Part shown: piece after piece, positions 34,649 to 42,736 of the stretch
How positions within the stretch are numbered: the stretch's first letter is position 1
Layout of the letters: each line of letters opens with the position of its first letter
Assembly (NCBI GenBank): GCA_947450025.1
Contig: CANFTW010000004.1
Location: forward strand, 124,001 to 188,000
Length of the DNA: 64,000 nucleotides
From: Bacteroidota bacterium
Lineage (GTDB): Bacteria > Bacteroidota > Bacteroidia > B-17B0 > Aurantibacillaceae
Direction of reading: 5' to 3'
The notes under the pieces: model-generated
What the model saw: the letters and a program-made list of their open reading frames with translations, nothing else
Told to the model about the DNA's origin: nothing
The model's database searches: none
Translations under genes and position numbers: made by a program

Positions 34649-35242
34649 ATGGAAAATGACTTTGAAACTCTGATTGAAAGTTTTATAAAAGACAATGTTG
34701 GCATTGCGGATCATTTTATAAACCATCCTTTAGCCCAGCATCTCAAACAAAATTTACTAACCTTATTAGCGGAGAATAAATTAATGGCTGCTGGCACAGG
34801 TAATCAACAAACTATTTTAATGGATCAATCTATTAGAAGTGATTCAATTTATTGGTTAGACAGAAATCATCACAATGTTTACGAAGATGAATTTTTTGAT
34901 TTGATAGATGACTTTGTTAAATATTTAAATCGTAGTTGTTTTGCTGGCATTACCAGTTATGAATTTCATTACTCCTTATATGAGCAAGGTAGCTATTATC
35001 AAAAACATCTTGATCAATTTAAAAATAATACCAGCCGAAAATATTCCATGATCAGTTATTTAAATGACGATTGGGTAGAAGCTGACGGTGGGCAATTACG
35101 CATTTATCAAAACTATAATAACAAAACCATTAATCCTACCGAGGGTAAAACTGTTTTTTTTAAAAGTAATGAATTGGCTCATGAAGTATTAGTGACCAAT
35201 CAAAGGAGAATGAGCATTACCGGTTGGCTTAAACGCGATTAA
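34649..35242 (+). CDS. 2-oxoglutarate/Fe(II)-dependent oxygenase, prolyl 4-hydroxylase type
   Basis: A 197-residue cytosolic enzyme with the double-stranded beta-helix fold. The iron triad is visible as H120-x-D122 (YYQKHLDQF) and H178 (ELAHEVL). The 2-oxoglutarate-binding arginine is in QRRMSITGW (about 187). The surrounding strands SYEFHYSLYEQG and YSMISYLNDDW match the P4H superfamily. Substrates in bacteria include EF-Tu or small molecules; the target here is unknown. The gene stands alone, divergent from queA. Confidence 0.88.
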   Translation: MENDFETLIESFIKDNVGIADHFINHPLAQHLKQNLLTLLAENKLMAAGTGNQQTILMDQSIRSDSIYWLDRNHHNVYEDEFFDLIDDFVKYLNRSCFAGITSYEFHYSLYEQGSYYQKHLDQFKNNTSRKYSMISYLNDDWVEADGGQLRIYQNYNNKTINPTEGKTVFFKSNELAHEVLVTNQRRMSITGWLKRD

Positions 35243-35280
35243 ACTCCTAAGGCAATTTAAGAATGAGGTGACACAAAACT

Positions 35281-35311
35281 TTTGCAAATAAGCAATAATC
35301 GTTTAGATTTG
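35281..35311 (+). promoter_or_regulatory. Promoter of the TPR-protein gene cluster at 35.3 kb
   Basis: TTTG (35281-35284), a 19-base spacer and TAGATTTG (35304-35311) form a full consensus promoter about 37 bases upstream of the ATG. Confidence 0.75.
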
Positions 35312-35347
35312 TTTGAGTAATTAAAACCAATTCTATTCCTTCGTCCA

Positions 35348-36781
35348 ATGATAAAATTAAACACCTTTTGTCTTAGTCTGTTTTTTTATTTGTTATGTTT
35401 AACCGCTGCTGCACAAAAAGAGCCTGAACTAACCATTGCCTTATTAGCCAACGATAAAATTGCTGAAGTGAATCTTAATCAAGATGCTTTTATAGCTTCT
35501 GTTGGCGAATACTCAGACCTTGCCAAAAAAGAATTTAAAGATGTAGGACCTCAACAAAAAGTGGCTATTTTATTAATTGCTCATACACAAGGCAACCCAA
35601 CCATTGAAATATATTCGAATCCTAAATTAGCTGCTGATAAAGAAGCAAGTGTTTTAAAAAATTTACAAGGGATTGTTTTAGGACATACCAAGTATGTTGA
35701 TTTCCCTATTTTATTTATCATCAATGCAAAGTTTGAAGATTTAAAAACAGACTTCAAAGACTTATTAGTCCCAATGGATAAAAGCGATGAACAATATGTT
35801 AATGCTAGCTTAAAAGAAAAATACGAATTAAATAAAGCCTATGCCATTAAGGAAGCTTTACCGATCCTAAGTGCATATGAAACCATTGTAGATGATCAAT
35901 TTGTAGGAGTGAAGAGTTTTGGAAAAGTAGTAGAAAGTATTGATTTTAATAAGCCACAAAACATCTCAACCTTAACTAGTAAAAATAATTTTTATTGGAG
36001 AGCCTCTATGGAAATGTCGGCGGGCAACCAATTAATTCCAGTCACTAAAATTGCCTTATTACTTTCACAAGGCGAATTTGATTATGCTTTAAAATACATT
36101 GAAATGATTCGATTATTTTGCGACCCTAAAGCGGTGCCAACCATATACTTAAAAGAAATGGCAAGAAGATTAGATGAGTTTAACAAACAATTAAATGAAG
36201 CCATTGACAAAGGTATTGCCGAACATGATAAGGGGAATTATGAAAAAGCCATTGCAATTTACAAAGACATTTTGCAAGAATATCCTAACTCAGCGAGTGT
36301 GCAATACGAATTATATTACTCGCAAAATGCCTTACAATTAAAGAATCAAACACAGAGTATTGATGATCGTAAAGATTGGGATTTAGCCAAAGTATCCATT
36401 TACAATAGCAATCCATTGTATACCATGGATGTAAGAGCAGCTAATGGCAAGGAAGGATATCTATTATTTCGCCGTCAATCAATCCAACAATTATTTAAAA
36501 CTAAAGAAGCTAAACTAAGTGATATGTATACCTATGCCGATATTGCAATGGATTTAGGCGTTTATGATTTTGCCGCACAATTGTTTTGGTTGTCGAGTAG
36601 CTTTGATAAAGACAGTAAAGATGCTTTATCTAAATATTTATATTGTCTAGAAAAATTAGGCGTTACTGATTTAAAAGAAAACTTTAAAGGCGATTTTGAA
36701 AAGGAATTTAAAGCCATTGATAAAGCCAAGGTAAAAGAAATGGAACAAAGCAGTATCTATAAATCGTTTAAAACTAAATAA
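35348..36781 (+). CDS. Secreted TPR-containing protein, hypothetical
   Basis: A 477-residue protein with a signal peptide (LFFYLLCLTAAAQ). The N-terminal half (about 25-230) has no family I recognise and resembles an alpha/beta domain with KVAILLIAHTQGNPTIEIYS. The second half has TPR-like helix pairs, clearest at IDKGIAEHDKGNYEKAIAIY and ILQEYPNSASVQYELYYSQ. It is likely periplasmic or outer-membrane associated. It is the first of three closely spaced genes on the same strand, with a strong promoter. Function unknown. Confidence 0.72.
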   Translation: MIKLNTFCLSLFFYLLCLTAAAQKEPELTIALLANDKIAEVNLNQDAFIASVGEYSDLAKKEFKDVGPQQKVAILLIAHTQGNPTIEIYSNPKLAADKEASVLKNLQGIVLGHTKYVDFPILFIINAKFEDLKTDFKDLLVPMDKSDEQYVNASLKEKYELNKAYAIKEALPILSAYETIVDDQFVGVKSFGKVVESIDFNKPQNISTLTSKNNFYWRASMEMSAGNQLIPVTKIALLLSQGEFDYALKYIEMIRLFCDPKAVPTIYLKEMARRLDEFNKQLNEAIDKGIAEHDKGNYEKAIAIYKDILQEYPNSASVQYELYYSQNALQLKNQTQSIDDRKDWDLAKVSIYNSNPLYTMDVRAANGKEGYLLFRRQSIQQLFKTKEAKLSDMYTYADIAMDLGVYDFAAQLFWLSSSFDKDSKDALSKYLYCLEKLGVTDLKENFKGDFEKEFKAIDKAKVKEMEQSSIYKSFKTK

Positions 36782-36789
36782 ACAAAAGC

Positions 36790-37341
36790 ATGCCAAATAG
36801 CTCATCTCATGTTTTAAAATATTTCATCCTTTTTAGTGTTGCCATTTTAGGGTATTTGGGTTTAAGTAGTTATTCATCTTCTAGAGCATCTACTCCTTCT
36901 AAATGGGAAATCTATTATGGCGAAATCAACTCAGTGTATTCCTATGTTCAAATTGACACAAATTTTTTATTAAATAAACTTGAGTTTTTATTTATTGATC
37001 AGCAGCAGCGTGGCTATTGCCTTGTTGATACAAGCAGTGTTTCAAAAGCAGATTCTTTAGTTCCTATTAAGCTAGCGCAAATTGAAAAACTCCACGGAAA
37101 CAGTCACCCTTTTTTTAAGCGGATTCAAAAAGTACCCATTGATGAGGATCATTTTTATATTCGCCTGCTAGAAAGTATACGTGGCACCAATTTATATGAA
37201 CTCAGCAGAAACAAACAAAAGTATTACACCTTACATGAATTTGCTGTAACGAAACGCGATACGATGCCCGTGATATGGACGGGTGTGGATAGTCACACCA
37301 CAAATTCACGCGCATTTAAACAGTATCATTCAAAAAAATAA
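36790..37341 (+). CDS. Hypothetical membrane-anchored protein
   Basis: A 183-residue protein with one N-terminal hydrophobic segment (LKYFILFSVAILGYLGL) and a hydrophilic remainder. No catalytic motif or known family is recognised. The segment could be an uncleaved anchor or a signal peptide; no lipobox is present. It starts eight bases after the TPR protein stop and probably shares its transcript. Confidence 0.6.
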   Translation: MPNSSSHVLKYFILFSVAILGYLGLSSYSSSRASTPSKWEIYYGEINSVYSYVQIDTNFLLNKLEFLFIDQQQRGYCLVDTSSVSKADSLVPIKLAQIEKLHGNSHPFFKRIQKVPIDEDHFYIRLLESIRGTNLYELSRNKQKYYTLHEFAVTKRDTMPVIWTGVDSHTTNSRAFKQYHSKK

Positions 37342-37376
37342 ATTATCTTAACACTCAAATTATAATCTTTTTATTT

Positions 37377-38003
37377 ATGAAAAAACTAATCTTAAGCTTT
37401 GCTTTAATGATGTCGATGATGAGTTTTGCTCAATCATTTGAAGGAGAAATTTTTTATAAAAATACTGTGAAAAGTAAAGTTCTAGAAATTGAAGCAGAGA
37501 AGTGGCTGGAAATGCTTGGTTCAGAACAACATTTTTATATTAAACGTGATCATTACAAATCAGAAACCAATGGCAAGGTGGCTCAATGGCAATTATATGA
37601 TGCTAAAAGCAACAAAATTTATACAAAGCCGGGTAATTCAGAAGTGTTATTATGGAACGATGCCGCCATTAATAATGATGTGGTTATAAAATCAGAAGTA
37701 AAAGCACATGCGGCAAAAATACTTGGCTATGATTGTGATGAAATAAAAATGACTTGTAAAAGTGGCATTCAAACCTTTTATGTCTCGGCAAAACTTGCCG
37801 TAGATTATAAACTCTATGAAAAACATGCCTATGGCAATTGGAGTGTATTTTTAAAACAAGCCAATGGTTTAAGTTTAAAAACCATTATTGAAACACCTCA
37901 ATTTATTATGGAACAAGAGGCCGTTGAAATTCAACCACGTCCTATTGATGAGGCCTTTTTTAAATTACCTGCAAATGCTAAAAGCACTAAAAACCCCTAC
38001 TAA
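37377..38003 (+). CDS. Secreted protein, DUF4412/GLPGLI-like
   Basis: A 208-residue exported protein with a signal peptide (LILSFALMMSMMSFAQ). The mature domain starts FEGEIFYKNTVKS and contains QHFYIKRDHYKSETNG, ILGYDCDEIKM and FYVSAKLAV, resembling the lipocalin-like folds of DUF4412 or GLPGLI proteins that are widespread in Bacteroidota. These may bind or transport hydrophobic molecules, but no function is established. It is the third gene of the cluster, followed by a strong bidirectional terminator. Confidence 0.68.
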   Translation: MKKLILSFALMMSMMSFAQSFEGEIFYKNTVKSKVLEIEAEKWLEMLGSEQHFYIKRDHYKSETNGKVAQWQLYDAKSNKIYTKPGNSEVLLWNDAAINNDVVIKSEVKAHAAKILGYDCDEIKMTCKSGIQTFYVSAKLAVDYKLYEKHAYGNWSVFLKQANGLSLKTIIETPQFIMEQEAVEIQPRPIDEAFFKLPANAKSTKNPY

Positions 38004-38020
38004 TTAGATAGTCTCTTATA

Positions 38021-38053
38021 AAAAAAGCTCATCGAATCCGATGAGCTTTTTTT
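38021..38053. terminator. Bidirectional terminator
   Basis: A perfect 14-pair stem (38021-38034 with 38039-38052), AATC loop, A-run before and T-run after. It separates convergent genes ending at 38003 and 38072. Confidence 0.9.
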
Positions 38054-38071
38054 ATAATGAGTGCTTTGCAA

Positions 38072-39907
38072 TTAATACCCTAACCAGTTTTTATAAAACG
38101 ATTGCTGATTATAGGTATTCGACATTTCCATAATTTCAGCTAAGGCTTTGGCATTTGCTGTGGTTTCAGTTTCTGTCTCAAACAAGGACGTTTGATGCAC
38201 ACGATGCTGTTGCATATTGATGATGATTTGTTTTCCAATCTCATTGGCTTTATACATTTCACCTAAAGCGTAATAACATTTCATTAAATACAATACCGAA
38301 TTATCGTAAGGTGCGCAAGAGTTTGGAAACGCTTTAAAATAAGCTTCTAACACCTCTTTAGCTTGTTTATCTTTTTTCTCATTCATGAGCATGTATGTTA
38401 ACCAGCCAAACTCAAGGGCATAATTATTTCGAAAACGGTTATCCAGTAATTGTGATTGCTCATTGCCTTTAAAGGTAAATACCGTCATTAAATTTTTATA
38501 TAAAGTGTTGGTGGCAATGGTACCATCATAAATGACAGGCTCTTGAGACGTATTGGTTAAACGATAAGCTAATCCTTCTAAACTTAAGTATTGATTTAAT
38601 TCTAAATATTTTTCACTCGATAAGGTTTGTGCAAAATAAATAGGGCGTTTGTTTCCGTAGGTCGACATGATATCCATCATCATTAATTCATCGCGCATCA
38701 AATAGCCCTTACTGGTAAGTGGCCAAGAAATAGTTTTATGTTTGATTTCTGTGGTGAGTGTTTTTCCATTCACAATAATATATTGTCCTTGCTCAAGTGT
38801 GGTCACATTTTGATCTTGATTAATGTAGTCAATGAGTTCTTTTATACTCCATGTTTTAGTAAGTTCGGTTTGCACATAAATCACTTCGCGATTAGGATTG
38901 GCAATTGATGCCGCACTATGTAAAAAGGTTAAACCAGGGGTTCCTAAAAAAGGATAACGCAAATGATCAATATAACGTGGAGTTAATAATAAACTAGTAT
39001 TAATTACAGTTACATCAGTGCGTATATGATATTTGGCTTGAACATATAATAAGGTAAAGGTATCTGTATCACCATTCACAAACAGAATGGCATTTTTATC
39101 GCAAGAGTTTAAATAATTTTTGGCTAAGGAAATATAAAACTCTGAGTAAATGCCATCAGGAATTTCTTTCATGGCTTCTTCATCACTTTGAAATTGGCGC
39201 ATGTCTATAAATGCCGTTACATATTCATGCGATAATTTTAAACCAATGCTACCAACTAGTGTTTCAAAATCAGGATTTCGAGCCTTCACTTGTTTAAAGA
39301 TTTCAATAGCTTTATAACGGTAAAATCGGTACTTGCTTAATTGTTCGGGACTTAAAGCCATTAAGCCATCCTTTAATTTAAAGCGATGGGTTGAATCGGA
39401 TAAACCTGAGTTATCATTTAATAAATTACTAGCATAAGCAGAGTAAGCTCTCCCAACAGCATATAATACTGTATCAGGTAAATTTTGGGCATTGCCATAA
39501 ACTTGTATCACGTCCCAATCACAACCAACATATCCAAAGTATGGTGAAGCATCGTAATGCACCCCTTCCCAATTATTTATAAACGTTTGATACTCGGGAT
39601 GCTCTCCCTCGCTTGAATTTTTCTTAATAAAATCAAGTTCTTTGTATGACTGGCTTTTTAAACTCCATAACAAGCCTTCTTTAATTAAAGGATAATTAGC
39701 CGTGTAGGCTTTGATGCAAACATGCCAGCCATCAGGGTGCTTTTCAAATTTAATGATATCATCTTTCGATTGATTAGCCATGGCGTAATTGGTAAAATAA
39801 GTACGAACCACTTCCTTGTAACGAGGATATAAAGCATAATCTGTTTGAGCAAGGCTCATATATTGGCAACATAACAGAAGAATACTGAAAATTATTTTTT
39901 TAATCAT
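38072..39907 (-). CDS. Secreted protein related to the soluble domain of DUF2723 proteins, with TPR-like end
   Basis: A 611-residue protein with a signal peptide (KIIFSILLLCCQYMSLAQ) and no membrane helices after it. The middle (about residues 270-330) contains NAILFVNGDTDTFTLLYVQA, then HIRTDVTVINTSLLLTPRYI. This is strikingly like the C-terminal periplasmic part of DUF2723 (O-mannosyltransferase-like) proteins, where the same segment reads roughly N-D-x-D-T-x-x-x-x-Y-x-Q with IRTDVRVVNxSLL. In those proteins it follows a multi-pass membrane enzyme domain, which is absent here. The C-terminal quarter looks like TPR helices (KDKQAKEVLEAYFKAFPNS). It could be a stand-alone chaperone or glycosylation partner; this is inference. 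Confidence 0.6.
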   Translation of the reverse strand: MIKKIIFSILLLCCQYMSLAQTDYALYPRYKEVVRTYFTNYAMANQSKDDIIKFEKHPDGWHVCIKAYTANYPLIKEGLLWSLKSQSYKELDFIKKNSSEGEHPEYQTFINNWEGVHYDASPYFGYVGCDWDVIQVYGNAQNLPDTVLYAVGRAYSAYASNLLNDNSGLSDSTHRFKLKDGLMALSPEQLSKYRFYRYKAIEIFKQVKARNPDFETLVGSIGLKLSHEYVTAFIDMRQFQSDEEAMKEIPDGIYSEFYISLAKNYLNSCDKNAILFVNGDTDTFTLLYVQAKYHIRTDVTVINTSLLLTPRYIDHLRYPFLGTPGLTFLHSAASIANPNREVIYVQTELTKTWSIKELIDYINQDQNVTTLEQGQYIIVNGKTLTTEIKHKTISWPLTSKGYLMRDELMMMDIMSTYGNKRPIYFAQTLSSEKYLELNQYLSLEGLAYRLTNTSQEPVIYDGTIATNTLYKNLMTVFTFKGNEQSQLLDNRFRNNYALEFGWLTYMLMNEKKDKQAKEVLEAYFKAFPNSCAPYDNSVLYLMKCYYALGEMYKANEIGKQIIINMQQHRVHQTSLFETETETTANAKALAEIMEMSNTYNQQSFYKNWLGY

Positions 39908-39990
39908 AAATAGGGGCTTAGGTTTTTAATAATAATTGAAGTGAAAATAACAAAATAAATCCATTTATATGAAAAGCCACATGAAACCCT

Positions 39991-40647
39991 TTAGACTGCA
40001 TGCCAAGGTGCGGGCACCTCAAACTCCATGAGCTGCAGAGTGATGGGATGTGTGATGCGTAACTGAGCCGCATGCAAGGCAATGGCATGGTCATGATAAG
40101 CTTCGGTTGAACCATACAAGCTATCACCGATGATAGGACATTGGATACTGGCTAGCTGCACTCGTATTTGATGGTACTTACCAGTATGTAAAGTGATATG
40201 CCATAACACTTGAGCATCCAAAGCACTGGTGTGGTATTCTAATCTAGCACGTTCGGCAAAAGGCGTATCAGCCGAAACTAATACCGCTTTCTTTTTTTCT
40301 TTTCGATGCCAATGTTCTAATATCCCTGAGGCTAATAAAGGTGAGTGACTGGTGAGTGCTTCGTACTGTTTAGACACTTGACCTTGAGCAAACTGTTCAC
40401 TTAAAAAACGTAAATGCTCTTTTTGTTTAGTAAACAATACAATGCCACTCGTCACTCTATCTAAACGATGCAAATGCTGGGTGTAAGGCAAAACCTCACC
40501 CGTTTGCGCTTTCACATACTGTTTTACCTGTTGCAATAAATTTGGATGATTGTTACGATCAGGTTCCACCATTAAGCCTGCTGGTTTATGACACACTAAA
40601 AGCACATCGTCTTCATATACTATTTGCAAGGCTGGAATGGGTAACAT
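39991..40647 (-). CDS. RluA-family RNA pseudouridine synthase
   Basis: A 218-residue enzyme converting uridine to pseudouridine in rRNA or tRNA. The catalytic aspartate is Asp63 in HLHRLDRVTSG; KYHQIRVQLA and the start IVYEDDVLLVCHKPAG also fit. It lacks an S4 domain. It resembles the short TruC/RluA-like type, but the exact target is not clear. It lies 36 bases after the nuclease gene on the same strand. Confidence 0.92.
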   Translation of the reverse strand: MLPIPALQIVYEDDVLLVCHKPAGLMVEPDRNNHPNLLQQVKQYVKAQTGEVLPYTQHLHRLDRVTSGIVLFTKQKEHLRFLSEQFAQGQVSKQYEALTSHSPLLASGILEHWHRKEKKKAVLVSADTPFAERARLEYHTSALDAQVLWHITLHTGKYHQIRVQLASIQCPIIGDSLYGSTEAYHDHAIALHAAQLRITHPITLQLMEFEVPAPWHAV

Positions 40648-40683
40648 GGAATGGGTTTCTAAGGAATTTAATACTACAAAAAA

Positions 40684-41610
40684 TTATTCATGTAAGTAAC
40701 ATTTACCACTTGCATTTTTGGTAAATTTTTTACAACGTGTTCCTTTTTGAGTGGTGGCCGAACACTGAACACTAACTGATTGTGCATCATTTGAATGATG
40801 GAGCACTTTATTGGTTGATTCTTGTATAGCAGGTGATAAGTTATTGGAAGGCTTCATAGAATTCCAATCCCAGGCATCTAGGATTAATAGGCGCTCCATG
40901 GCCTCTTCTTGTTCATCAGCTAAGCTGTCAAAAAAATCGAGGTGTGTGAAGGCTTCTACACTATCAATGGTTACGGCATAATGCTTTAGTGATTCATGCG
41001 AAGCTTTGTTAGGAATAATAAAACCAATGCCATGGAGGTGTTGACCCTGCACACTTAAAATAACTTTGTAAAAATAATTGGGCACCGCCACTTTATTGAG
41101 TCCAATAGTTGAAAGCGAATCGGTTAATACTGGCCCTGTGACAATATAAATCACATGATTGTTAATGGCCCAATGGCGCGCTTGCTCCTCTAAACTTTTC
41201 CAAATACCTCGATTAAAGCTTGGGTTTTGTGGAGACATGTTGCTATAATAAAAAGATTCTTCCATGGTTTTCAACGAGTAACTCATATCGGCTGCTGGCG
41301 CTAAATGTCCGCGATCGTAGCCACTATTAGCATAATCGGCATCGTTGGCCGATAGGGTTTTTACCATTGGATCCTCCATAAAATGATTACTTCGTTTCAC
41401 AATGGCAACCGTTTCGGTATCAGTTAATTGGTAGGCTACCCAATTAGCTTGTTCATAGGCTTCATTATAGGAGAGCGTGTAACCAGTATGTTCAATTATT
41501 TGCTCATACTCTTTTAATTTTGGAATTTCAAGATGCTTGAGATTTTGTTGAGCAAATATACTGATGAATGCTAAACGACATATTATGAGATAAATTAATG
41601 GCTTCATCAT
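40684..41610 (-). CDS. Secreted DNA/RNA non-specific endonuclease with Cys/His-rich tail
   Basis: A 308-residue exported nuclease. A signal peptide (LIYLIICRLAFISIFAQ) precedes the beta-beta-alpha metal endonuclease domain. The catalytic histidine is H102 in DRGHLAPAADM, and the metal-binding asparagine is in NMSPQNPSFNRG (about N133). The domain ends near residue 235. The last 26 residues carry C283, C293, C304 and H307, spaced CSATTQKGTRC then CYLH, resembling the small zinc-binding DUF5763-type motif. This is not part of the standard nuclease. Roles in nutrient DNA degradation are inferred from the family. Two consecutive Met codons make the start ambiguous by one residue. Confidence 0.9.
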   Translation of the reverse strand: MMKPLIYLIICRLAFISIFAQQNLKHLEIPKLKEYEQIIEHTGYTLSYNEAYEQANWVAYQLTDTETVAIVKRSNHFMEDPMVKTLSANDADYANSGYDRGHLAPAADMSYSLKTMEESFYYSNMSPQNPSFNRGIWKSLEEQARHWAINNHVIYIVTGPVLTDSLSTIGLNKVAVPNYFYKVILSVQGQHLHGIGFIIPNKASHESLKHYAVTIDSVEAFTHLDFFDSLADEQEEAMERLLILDAWDWNSMKPSNNLSPAIQESTNKVLHHSNDAQSVSVQCSATTQKGTRCKKFTKNASGKCYLHE

Positions 41611-42022
41611 AGAGCTACCTTAACCAGGATTGTATTTTTTAATCAAAGTTAAAAATACTCGTTAAATCGTTATGAAAAACATTCATCCAATAGGAATTCA
41701 TCAACAGGTATTAGTCGAGCTATTCCTTGCATCCGGACTGATGAACTAACTATTTTAGTTTTTATATATAAAAAATGATTTCTAATCTTGTTAAAATATT
41801 GACTGGTATTTAAATATTTATTACATTTGAATACCCTCTCTATTAAGACTTTATATTTCACGTCTTTATTATATTTACCTATAACCTTTTTGGTTATCAT
41901 TTGCCATGAAATAACGACTTGAATTCGAAATAAGTTCTGAATTATTAACTGTTTACTTTAACCTTTTAAAATACATTTTTGTGACCTGTTTATATAAAAC
42001 CGATTTAAACAAAACCCGTTTT
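41611..42022. other. Intergenic stretch with no convincing gene
   Basis: This 412-base stretch is AT-rich. A minus-strand frame of 76 codons at 41670-41900 has no recognisable motif and a low-complexity Lys/Asn/Ile-rich composition. The ATTTTTG near 41975-41982 may belong to the promoter of the following lipoprotein gene. I see no RNA gene or repeat. Confidence 0.5.
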
Positions 42023-42472
42023 ATGATAAAATTAATACCCATATCAGTTGCCTTTTTAGTTCTTGTGATCATGAATTATTCATGCAAGGATAAAGCTGAC
42101 TTGCTCAGTAATAATGGAAGTTCTGTAGAGAATTATCAAGAAACGAATATGTCACAAGATGAGCTTGAAGTGGCTAGTCCTGGTCAGTTTTTATCAGATA
42201 ACGAAACAACGTTTAAGCAAGATGTGAGCACTGGCAAATGGATTATAGAAGGCACATTAATGAATTCAGCTAGTAACGCTAACTACCGCGATGCTGTGCT
42301 CGAAATTTCATTTTATGATCAACAAGGAGATTTGTTAGGTACAAATACAGGCGCCATTCATCAAGCTATTAAAACAGATGCTTCCGTGACATTCAAGCTA
42401 ATCCTTGATGGATTTGCAGGAACCACCTCAATTGCCACTAAAGTTAAATCAGCAACCGTTATCCCAGATTAA
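42023..42472 (+). CDS. Probable lipoprotein with FxLYD-like domain
   Basis: A 149-residue protein. ATG 42023 gives a lipoprotein-type signal (KLIPISVAFLVLVIMNYSC, Cys at about residue 20); the longer GTG start at 41981 would place charged residues ahead of it. After a linker, residues about 65-145 form a beta-sandwich-like segment (GKWIIEGTLMNSASNANYRD, LEISFYDQQGDLLGTN, VTFKLILDGFAGT) reminiscent of FxLYD domains. These are thought to mediate extracytoplasmic contacts. Function unknown. Confidence 0.65.
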   Translation: MIKLIPISVAFLVLVIMNYSCKDKADLLSNNGSSVENYQETNMSQDELEVASPGQFLSDNETTFKQDVSTGKWIIEGTLMNSASNANYRDAVLEISFYDQQGDLLGTNTGAIHQAIKTDASVTFKLILDGFAGTTSIATKVKSATVIPD

Positions 42473-42518
42473 ATTCGACGTTACTAATTAACCGATCTCA
42501 ACCCACCTGTTTATTAGT

Positions 42519-42716
42519 ATGGACTCTATCAACACCAATCACTTCCATTTAGAAAGCCCTGAAACCGTGAAGGAGTTTCAACTACTTAAACTCATTGATG
42601 ACTCTATTCATGTACCACATGCCGCTATGATGCCCATGAACGAAACCGTTCAATTAGATGCTCTTGTCTCAAAATTAAAATCACAGAGTTTTTCTAATCA
42701 CATTCAGTCAAATTAA
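42519..42716 (+). CDS. Small hypothetical protein
   Basis: A 65-residue acidic-to-neutral protein with no signal or membrane segment. It contains ESPETVKEFQLLKLIDD and ends KSQSFSNHIQSN. It lies 46 bases after the lipoprotein gene on the same strand and may share its transcript. No family recognised; the coding status rests on a clean frame between two convergent units. Confidence 0.4.
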   Translation: MDSINTNHFHLESPETVKEFQLLKLIDDSIHVPHAAMMPMNETVQLDALVSKLKSQSFSNHIQSN

Positions 42717-42736
42717 ATAAACATTTAATCTTCACC

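Noticed and set aside
39918-40127. Small frame overlapping the RluA-type gene
   Set aside because: It runs largely inside the confident pseudouridine synthase gene in another frame.
41670-41900. 76-codon minus-strand frame
   Set aside because: Low-complexity Lys/Asn/Ile composition, no motif, no promoter or terminator context.
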